This document shows positions 58,242 to 64,000 of a stretch of 64,000 bases of DNA, piece after piece. This stretch comes from Clostridium sp. C8-1-8 (GTDB lineage Bacteria; Bacillota; Clostridia; Clostridiales; Clostridiaceae), in NCBI RefSeq assembly GCF_009928445.1, contig NZ_JAABNO010000008.1, positions 1 to 64,000 on the forward strand. Direction: 5' to 3'. The position numbers and the translations under genes are program-made. Every line of letters begins with the position of its first letter. Positions within the stretch are counted from its first letter, which is position 1. The notes below the pieces were generated by a model. That model made no database searches. It was not told where the DNA came from and saw only the letters and a list, made by a program, of their open reading frames with translations.

Positions 58242-58259
58242 AAGAGGCTTCTGCCTCTT
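58242..58259 (-). terminator. Terminator overlapping the RpiR stop codon
   Basis: 7-bp stem (AAGAGGC / GCCTCTT) with a 4-nt loop and a T-run on the minus strand; it begins at the stop codon itself. Confidence 0.75.
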
Positions 58260-59145
58260 ATCTTGATTCATTACCATTCTTATTATATGAATAGACTTGA
58301 TACTCTTTCCAAAGACTCTCTAAATCTGAAAATGTCTTTGATATTTTTTCCTTTTCTCTCATGCCAACAGCTATTATTACAGCGTTTATAACACTTAGCG
58401 GAGCCACCAAAGAATCTACGAAAGATGCCATATTGCTCTGTGCTATTAGTGTATAATCAGCCTGTGACGCTAAAGGAGAAAGTAAGCTGTCAGTAATTGC
58501 AACTACTTTTGACTTTCTAGACTGGGCAAATTCTAGTGCATCTATAGTCTTAACAGCATATCTTGGGAAACCTATGCCTATAACTAAATCCCCTTCACCT
58601 ATATTAATCATTTCTTCAAATACATCGCTTATACCATTACCTATTATTTTTACGTTGTCTAATATCAAATTCAAATAAAATCCTAAGAACTCTGCTAAAG
58701 CTGAAGAACTTCTTAAACCTATGATATAAATTCTTTTTGCATTAAATATACTATGTACCACATCTTCAAAGGTCTTATGATTTATCTTTTCCAAAGTTGC
58801 TCTTATATTTTCCATGTCTGCTTTTAAGACACCCTTTAATGCATTTTCTTCACTAATATAATCGTTTGATAGTTGCAATCTTTGAACAGAAGTAAGCTTA
58901 TTTTTTATAAGCTCTTGTAATGCTTTCTGCAGCTTAGGGTATCCGCTAAACCCGAGCTCATTAGCAAACCTAACTACAGTAGATTCGCTAACCCCTACAC
59001 TTACACCAAGTTTTGCTGCAGTCATAAAAGCGGCTTTATCATAGTTTTTAAGTATATATTCAGCAATCAGTTTTTGTCCCTTACTAAGTCTTGGAAATTT
59101 TATTTGTATTAATCTCATTAAATCATGATTATCATTGATACTCAT
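58258..59145 (-). CDS. MurR/RpiR-family transcriptional regulator
   Basis: The 295-residue protein has an N-terminal RpiR helix-turn-helix (LSKGQKLIAEYILKNYDKAA followed by VGVSESTVVRFANELGFSGY, about residues 18-70) and a SIS sugar-phosphate-binding domain (about 125-265; IYIIGLRSSSALAEFLGFYL). Such regulators sense sugar phosphates and control sugar or cell-wall amino-sugar use. The start follows AAGGGA. It lies between the methyltransferase and the oxidoreductase genes with its own terminator, so it may be regulated apart from them. The target genes are not evident here. Confidence 0.92.
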   Translation of the reverse strand: MSINDNHDLMRLIQIKFPRLSKGQKLIAEYILKNYDKAAFMTAAKLGVSVGVSESTVVRFANELGFSGYPKLQKALQELIKNKLTSVQRLQLSNDYISEENALKGVLKADMENIRATLEKINHKTFEDVVHSIFNAKRIYIIGLRSSSALAEFLGFYLNLILDNVKIIGNGISDVFEEMINIGEGDLVIGIGFPRYAVKTIDALEFAQSRKSKVVAITDSLLSPLASQADYTLIAQSNMASFVDSLVAPLSVINAVIIAVGMREKEKISKTFSDLESLWKEYQVYSYNKNGNESR

Positions 59146-59238
59146 ACTAGCTATCCCTTCTTTAAAACGCCGTTAATAAAATGCAATATTTATTTCATTT
59201 TATCATCAAATATCAACATATTCAATATTACAGACATT

Positions 59239-59781
59239 TTATTTCTTCTCGATTACAACGAGCTCTGGAGGACAATTATTGCGATTTAGGTAGCTATGAT
59301 GCATAACTCCGTAGCATTTTTTATCAAGGTTTCTTGCAAATTCAATAACTTCTTCTGTTTCTTTTTTTCCTTCTTCGTGTCCATTATATAATGCAATAGT
59401 TATAAGTCCACCTGGAGATAGTATTTTAACTGCACTATTTAAACTTTTTATAGTTGAATCAGTAAGGGTTGTGACTTCTTTTGAACCACCAGGTAAAAAA
59501 CCTAAGTTGTACATAATACAATCTACCGGCTTATCTATGTATTTTTCCAAAAATTCATGTGAATCTAATATAAGTTTTACATTAGAGTTATTTTTTTCTT
59601 CATAAGACTTTATGGCCATTTCTTGTATATCAAAAGAAATTACTTCTTTAAATAGATCACTTAAAAAATCTGAATCATGCCCATTACCAAGTGTCGCATC
59701 AACTGCCACTATTTTATTATCTAAAAAGTTTTCAATTATATAATGAGTAAGATTACTTATATCACCAACATATTTAAACAT
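59239..59781 (-). CDS. Class I SAM methyltransferase, YtqB/MnmM-like
   Basis: The 180-residue protein has a Rossmann-type SAM site, VAVDATLGNGHDSDFLSDLF near residues 23-42, and IMYNLGFLPGGSKEVTTLTD near 88, both signatures of the YtqB family. In Bacillus subtilis YtqB (MnmM) methylates a wobble-uridine of tRNA; an equal role here is inferred. C-terminal HHSYLNRNNCPPELVVIEKK is also typical. AGGAG precedes the ATG. It follows rluB by 11 bp and is surely co-transcribed with it; both act on RNA. Confidence 0.87.
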   Translation of the reverse strand: MFKYVGDISNLTHYIIENFLDNKIVAVDATLGNGHDSDFLSDLFKEVISFDIQEMAIKSYEEKNNSNVKLILDSHEFLEKYIDKPVDCIMYNLGFLPGGSKEVTTLTDSTIKSLNSAVKILSPGGLITIALYNGHEEGKKETEEVIEFARNLDKKCYGVMHHSYLNRNNCPPELVVIEKK

Positions 59782-59792
59782 ATATTCAACTC

Positions 59793-60503
59793 CTATAGTG
59801 ACCTTATATAATTTAGCTCCTCGTCAGTAAGCTCTCTAAAGTTGCCCTTCTCTAAGGCACCAAGTTTTATCTCACCAATGCTCTCTCTAGTAAGTTCTAA
59901 TACTTCATGATTAAGTGCAGCACACATCTTTCTTATTTGTCTATTCTTACCTTCATGAATTTGAAGTCTAATCTTTGAACGATCTTCAAGTGTTTCCAGT
60001 ACTTCTAATTTTGCATCTGCAGTTATATATCCGCCTATATCTATTCCACTCTCAAATCTACGGATTTCTTCCTTAGTAAAAATTCCTTTAACAATTGCTA
60101 TGTAAGTTTTATTAATCTTTTGTCTTGGATGAATAAGTTTATTGTATATTTCACCATCGTTAGTTAGTAATAGAAGTCCTGAACTGTCATAATCCAGTCT
60201 TCCTATTGGAAATATTCTCTCTTTAATACCTATAAGATCAATTACTGTTTCACGATCATGTTCATCCTTAACCGAAGATATATAACCTTCCGGTTTATTA
60301 AGCATAATGTATCTCTTCTTTTCTTCTGGTCTAATCTCTTTACCAGAAACCTTAACTACATCTCTATCTTCATCAACCTTTGTACCTAATTCTTCTACAA
60401 TTACATCATTTACACTAACAACTCCTGAAAGTATAAGTTCCTCACACTTTCTTCTAGATGCAACTCCGCATCTTGCCATAAATTTTTGAAGCCTTTCTTC
60501 CAT
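59793..60503 (-). CDS. rluB: 23S rRNA pseudouridine synthase, RluB type
   Basis: The protein has an N-terminal S4 RNA-binding domain (RLQKFMARCGVASRRKCEEL) and an RsuA/RluB catalytic domain with the catalytic aspartate in PIGRLDYDSSGLLLLTNDGE and the later GKNRQIRKMCAALNHEVLEL. It converts a uridine of 23S rRNA to pseudouridine. The frame opens at GTG 60512, but GAGGTG is the ribosome binding site for the ATG at 60503. First gene of a two-gene RNA-modification unit with the methyltransferase. Confidence 0.94.
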   Translation of the reverse strand: MEERLQKFMARCGVASRRKCEELILSGVVSVNDVIVEELGTKVDEDRDVVKVSGKEIRPEEKKRYIMLNKPEGYISSVKDEHDRETVIDLIGIKERIFPIGRLDYDSSGLLLLTNDGEIYNKLIHPRQKINKTYIAIVKGIFTKEEIRRFESGIDIGGYITADAKLEVLETLEDRSKIRLQIHEGKNRQIRKMCAALNHEVLELTRESIGEIKLGALEKGNFRELTDEELNYIRSL

Positions 60504-60654
60504 TAAAATCACCTCTAATAATCAATTCTAATAAATAAAAGGAAAGATTTCAATAAAATATTGCTGAATTACATTTCCTGGAAAATAAATTGCTATTTGT
60601 ATTCCTATTTTGTTATACTACAATTACGATTTAAGTTATGGAAAGGATATATAT

Positions 60655-61473
60655 ATGGAAAAGCTACTATTCGGAATTTCAGGACTACCAATAGGTGATA
60701 GTCAAAATAAATTTACTTATAAAACAGGAATTGAGTATCTTCACTCAATAGGCTTAGATGCTATGGAGCTTCCTTTTGTTAGATCAATTAATGTTACAGA
60801 TAAAAATAGACAATCTATTTTGGATATAAAAAATGAACATAATTTCTATCTATCTGCTCATGGTTCATACTTCATCAATCTAAACGCAATTGAAGAAGAA
60901 AAAAGAGAAAAATCAAAAGAAAGAATTTTAAATGGTGCAAAGGCATTAAAATCTGTCGGAGGGAGAAGTCTAGTCTTCCACCCTGGTTACTACCTTGATT
61001 CTACCTATGAAGAAGCTTTTGAAAATATAAAAAGAGAATTATTAGAATTAGATTATAACGGAGTAGATTATAGATTAGAAACTACAGGAAAGCCTACTCA
61101 GTTTGGATCCTATGAAGAACTTGTAAGAATGTGCAAAGAAGTACCGAATTGCAAACTTTGTGTTGATTTCTCCCATGTTCACGCTAGAGGCAATGGAATA
61201 CTGAAGGAGTATTCTGACTTCGCAAAGATCTTTGACTTAATTGGTACAGAGCTTGGTAAGGAAGCACTTCAAGACTTACATGTACATCTTTCTGGTATAG
61301 CCTATAGTATTAAAGGAGAGAAAAATCATTTGCCTTTTGAAGAAAGTGATTTTAATTACAAAGCTTGTTTAAAAGCTTTTGTAGACTTTGATGTTAAAGG
61401 TTGCATTGTTTGCGAAAGTCCTATATTAGAAAAAGATGCTTTACTTTTGAAAAATACTTATGAAAGTTTATAG
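60655..61473 (+). CDS. TIM-barrel protein, AP endonuclease 2 (endonuclease IV) family
   Basis: The 272-residue protein starts at the ATG at 60655, preceded by GAAAGGA; a longer frame from 60610 lacks a site. It has endonuclease IV-like motifs: LSAHGSYFINLNA (His in the first metal loop), LVFHPGYY, a later CVDFSHVHARG and a final IVCESP. These residues coordinate zinc in Nfo, which cuts DNA at abasic sites, but homologues of this branch also include sugar isomerase-like TIM barrels. The length fits Nfo. It is divergent from rluB. DNA repair is likely but not certain. Confidence 0.82.
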   Translation: MEKLLFGISGLPIGDSQNKFTYKTGIEYLHSIGLDAMELPFVRSINVTDKNRQSILDIKNEHNFYLSAHGSYFINLNAIEEEKREKSKERILNGAKALKSVGGRSLVFHPGYYLDSTYEEAFENIKRELLELDYNGVDYRLETTGKPTQFGSYEELVRMCKEVPNCKLCVDFSHVHARGNGILKEYSDFAKIFDLIGTELGKEALQDLHVHLSGIAYSIKGEKNHLPFEESDFNYKACLKAFVDFDVKGCIVCESPILEKDALLLKNTYESL

Positions 61474-61596
61474 TTAGTAAAGAAATTCTGTCAAGCAACA
61501 TACTTTTATTTTTTACTATTTATCATAAGTAGCTCTTATTAACCACTTAGTCTACTTGTTTAGCTTGCAGAAACTTCATGTCTTTATAGACAGTAA

Positions 61597-61626
61597 AAAA
61601 GCCATAGGCAAATGCCTATGGCTTTT
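61597..61626 (-). terminator. Terminator at the stop of the cysteine-rich gene
   Basis: Perfect 14-bp stem (AAAAGCCATAGGCA / TGCCTATGGCTTTT), almost loopless, ending next to the stop at 61628; T-runs on both strands, so it may also end the endonuclease-like transcript. Confidence 0.85.
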
Positions 61627-61627
61627 A

Positions 61628-61831
61628 TTAGCAGCGAAATGAACTCAATAATAGTAATAGAAATAAAGGATTGTTGTAATAACCTCCACAAGGATTGCCG
61701 CCACAATTGTTAAATCCTGCTCCACATCCGAAAGGACCATAGTTGAATCCATTATTGCAACAATTGTTAGTATAACAAGGAGTACAGCAGTTATTATAAC
61801 TTCCACAACAACATCTGTGTCTTCTTGACAA
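61628..61831 (-). CDS. Small Cys/Gly/Asn-rich protein, probably spore-associated
   Basis: The preferred start is TTG at 61831, six bases after GGGGTG, giving 67 residues; a longer frame to 61894 has no good site. It begins SRRHRCCCGSYNNCCTPCYT, continues with repeats of CCNNG, GYGP-like and NCGGNPCGGYYN, and ends in a hydrophobic LFLLLLLSS followed by FRC. Small proteins with such a Cys/Gly-rich body and a leucine-rich tail occur among clostridial and bacillar spore coat and YjcZ-like proteins. The assignment is by composition. It has its own terminator. Confidence 0.6.
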   Translation of the reverse strand: MSRRHRCCCGSYNNCCTPCYTNNCCNNGFNYGPFGCGAGFNNCGGNPCGGYYNNPLFLLLLLSSFRC

Positions 61832-62093
61832 GTAAATCACCCCATCTCTTTTGTATAGTATATTGTATTCAGCTATGTAATAAATTGACAGCACTTTATT
61901 TTTTATTTATTAATATCATTTACGAGGATATTGATTAAGATTATATTTTATTCTATAATATCTATATATAGGTATACACTATGAAAACTTACTTTATTTA
62001 TGTTCTACAAATACTGGCTTCTTGCCACTATTGGGCATACATAAATTCATAGTTGAAATTGAATTCTTATATAATCTAAAGTGAGGTGTTACA

Positions 62094-62486
62094 ATGTCAG
62101 AAAACCGTAATAGAATTATAGCTCCTAGGAATGTTGTAAATATTAAACAAATATATATTTTTTACATATTAAAAGAATTAGCTAAAGGAAAAGAAGTCTT
62201 TGGTAATAGAATCCTTGAAGATTTTAGAGAAGCATTTTCGAACAATAATCTACCTCTTCCAGTATCCTCTAGCACTATTTACGATACCTTATATGATTTA
62301 GAAACTAGAGGATATGTGAAAAGTAAATGGGAAGGCGACGAATTTCTTAATAAGAGAAGCAAGAAGATATATTCTATAACCGATGCAGGAATACTTTATT
62401 ATAATACTCATGTAGCAGATTATATCGACAACATAAAAAAAAGTAAAAGCTTACTTGATCAATTAATATATATGCTTCAGAGATAA
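62094..62486 (+). CDS. PadR-like winged-helix regulator
   Basis: The 130-residue protein has the PadR N-terminal layout: IKQIYIFYILKELAKGKEVF, then LPVSSSTIYDTLYDLETRGY as recognition helix and wing, and KKIYSITDAGILYYNTH before a C-terminal helix. GAGGTG precedes the ATG by six bases. It stands alone. The neighbours (cysteine-rich protein, CAP-domain lipoprotein) suggest a sporulation or envelope role, but nothing shows its target. Confidence 0.85.
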   Translation: MSENRNRIIAPRNVVNIKQIYIFYILKELAKGKEVFGNRILEDFREAFSNNNLPLPVSSSTIYDTLYDLETRGYVKSKWEGDEFLNKRSKKIYSITDAGILYYNTHVADYIDNIKKSKSLLDQLIYMLQR

Positions 62487-62590
62487 TTTTTTTGAGCTTT
62501 ATTGTAATTTTTTAAATTTCAATAATATAACTATATTTAAAATCATTGTTTAAGTAATTTATTTAAACAAAAACAGAACTTAATATAAAC

Positions 62591-62640
62591 AAAACCATAC
62601 ACAATATTGGGATTTGTACTCTCAATTAGTGTATGATTTT
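62591..62640 (+). terminator. Bidirectional terminator between PadR and CAP genes
   Basis: 12-bp stem (AAAACCATACAC / GTGTATGATTTT, one G-U pair) with a 26-nt loop, T-rich on both sides, between convergent genes. Confidence 0.7.
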
Positions 62641-62696
62641 GTTGTTATTGTGTATTATTTTATACCGTAAGTATGATTTTTAAGAGTGCTAAAACA

Positions 62697-63575
62697 TTAT
62701 GGAGTATAGAAAATTTGTGTTGCCATAACCTTACCATTATATGCTGCTACTCCTATACCAATCTGAGTATAATTAGCATTTAATATATTAGCTCTATGTC
62801 CAGGAGAATTCATCCAAGATTGAACTATCTTTTGACCGCTGGCAACATCTTCTACTCTTTGTCCTGAGAAACTCATTGTATATATGTTTTCACCAATATT
62901 AGAGTATTTCCAGTTATTTTTATTAGCTATATCAGTTATATACCCGTTTACTGGTGATTTATGATCAAAGTAGTTTAGTCTAATCATTTCTTCACTCTTA
63001 CTTCTTGAGTATTTGAAGGCTGTACTGTTTATAGTTAGTGGTTTTAAACCATTCTTTTGTCTTTCTTCGTTTGTATATTTTAGAATATCAGCCTCAATAG
63101 TACTCATGTATTGTATACCCATATTGCTTTGATTGGTTTGTGCATTATTGGCTCCAGCAGTATTCTGATTGTTGCCATTGTTATTAGTACTGTTTGTGTT
63201 ATTTTGATTTCCAGAGGTATTATACTGTGAACTTCCACTACCTGAACCACTTGGAGGAACGGCCGAACTATTACCACCAGTACCTGAATTAGGAACCGGT
63301 TGGCCTGTTGCAGCTGGGTTTGGAGCTGTTTGTGTTTGAGGTGCTTTAGTTCCTGATTGATTATTACCTTGATTTGTAGTATTAGATCCATTATTACTTT
63401 GATTAGTAGTATTAGACCCAGTATTATTTTGGTCAGTAGTATTATTTTGGTCAGTAGTAGTATTATATCCATTATTATCAGTGTTCTTAGCAGTTGTATT
63501 CTTTTTATTAGCGCAACCAGTAACCATAAGTAATGCTGACAAGATACAGCTGAAAACTATTGCTTTTTTTCTCAT
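62697..63575 (-). CDS. CAP-domain (YkwD-like) lipoprotein
   Basis: The 292-residue protein has a lipoprotein signal with Cys21 in LMVTGC, then a linker of about 130 residues rich in Asn, Thr, Gln and Gly with NNTTDQ-like repeats, and a C-terminal CAP/SCP domain (about 165-292). The CAP signatures are ILKYTNEERQKNGLKPLTIN, FDHKSPVNGY, NIGENIYTM and MNSPGHRANILNANYTQIGI. AGGAGG precedes the ATG. YkwD-like proteins are exported and often expressed during sporulation; their biochemical role is unknown. The protein should be held on the outer face of the membrane. Confidence 0.9.
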   Translation of the reverse strand: MRKKAIVFSCILSALLMVTGCANKKNTTAKNTDNNGYNTTTDQNNTTDQNNTGSNTTNQSNNGSNTTNQGNNQSGTKAPQTQTAPNPAATGQPVPNSGTGGNSSAVPPSGSGSGSSQYNTSGNQNNTNSTNNNGNNQNTAGANNAQTNQSNMGIQYMSTIEADILKYTNEERQKNGLKPLTINSTAFKYSRSKSEEMIRLNYFDHKSPVNGYITDIANKNNWKYSNIGENIYTMSFSGQRVEDVASGQKIVQSWMNSPGHRANILNANYTQIGIGVAAYNGKVMATQIFYTP

Positions 63576-63757
63576 AAAACAACCTCCTATTAGTATAATT
63601 ATTTTTCTTAAATATTTTGCCCATACAAAATTACTATATGTCTTATTATTTAAGGCACTATTAGGGAGTTATATATGTATTTTGAAATTTTTAGTTCGTT
63701 TTACATTATGACTTTTTATAATCCTGATGGTTGAATTTTCAAGAACATTATATAAAA

Positions 63758-64000
63758 TCATTTCTTTTTTAATATTTTAAACCTGCTAAGTATATTTAAA
63801 TAGTTGGATTTAACAATATAATTTTTTTCTTTTAACTTTAGGTATAGTACAATGAAAAAATCCATCACTATAATTAAAAGCATGAAAGGAACTATTGCTG
63901 GCAAAATAGATTTAAAAGTAAAAAATAATTTATTTATAAATGGCTCCATAATATATATGCACATTAGACTTAAACCCATCCAATATACTGAAAACTTTGC
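63758..64000 (-). CDS. C-terminal part of a membrane protein, possibly a CmpB-type ABC permease (partial)
   Basis: The frame is open to the window end, 81 codons, so the start lies outside. It contains two strong hydrophobic helices (SVYWMGLSLMCIYIMEPFIN, and AIVPFMLLIIVMDFFIVLYL) and a basic tail. The arrangement of the last helix (IVxDF then a short basic end) resembles the end of the CmpB-type putative ABC transporter permeases common in Clostridia. This is a weak match. An internal ATG at 63979 is not the real start. Confidence 0.45.
   Translation of the reverse strand, partial: AKFSVYWMGLSLMCIYIMEPFINKLFFTFKSILPAIVPFMLLIIVMDFFIVLYLKLKEKNYIVKSNYLNILSRFKILKKK

Noticed and set aside
63104..63472. 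Minus-strand ORF inside the linker of the CAP-domain lipoprotein gene
   Set aside because: Alternate frame of the Asn/Thr repeat codons; no initiation site.

Overview
The window is very AT-rich and has the gene content of an anaerobic, endospore-forming Clostridium-type bacterium. The evidence is an ispH gene fused to ribosomal protein S1, a GerA/GerB/GerC spore-germinant receptor operon, strong AGGAGG-type ribosome binding sites, frequent TTG starts, and many tight hairpin terminators. The species cannot be named from the sequence alone. Most genes lie on the minus strand. No rRNA, tRNA, CRISPR array, intact insertion sequence or prophage was seen.

Layout. Positions 1-8.7 kb are an accessory region of small unrelated genes (GNAT acetyltransferase, DUF3788 protein, CPBP membrane protease, a YeiH-type exporter divergent from a LysR regulator, a small alpha/beta hydrolase). 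It contains three decayed or interrupted genes (1-116, 720-1319, 7193-7669) and an odd GC-richer patch at 2160-2253.

Positions 8.7-23.4 kb are an arabinoside-utilisation locus on the minus strand. A LacI regulator with its own terminator is followed by a six-gene run: GH127 beta-L-arabinofuranosidase, sugar-binding lipoprotein, two ABC permeases, GH51 alpha-L-arabinofuranosidase, and a 2009-residue sortase-anchored DUF5695 surface protein with carbohydrate-binding-like and FIVAR modules. The inferred flow is that the surface protein acts on extracellular glycan, the ABC system imports short arabinosides, and the two cytoplasmic glycosidases cut beta- and alpha-linked L-arabinofuranose. Four AAACGTTT palindromes lie around lacI and the GH127 promoter region. 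No transport ATPase, sortase or araBAD genes are present.

Positions 23.6-34.3 kb are one gene for a 3541-residue cell-wall-anchored protein built of about 26 Ig/cadherin-like repeats, with a recent internal segmental duplication.

Positions 34.8-53.9 kb hold mixed housekeeping and sensory genes: an EamA-type membrane protein, a VOC protein, a DUF1275 protein, a PadR/DUF2812 pair, the ger operon, an MFS exporter, a chemotaxis receptor, a Nudix hydrolase, Lon protease, an ArsR-type regulator, an aminotransferase, a 56-residue small protein and a GNAT protein. The same 16-bp palindrome lies at the start regions of both lon and arsR, suggesting ArsR-type control of Lon.

Positions 54.1-64 kb hold a conserved core cluster (rluB, YtqB/MnmM-like methyltransferase, RpiR regulator, FAD oxidoreductase, cmk, ispH-rpsA). 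After it come a TIM-barrel endonuclease-like protein, a cysteine-rich small protein, a PadR regulator, a CAP-domain lipoprotein and a truncated membrane-protein gene at the window edge.
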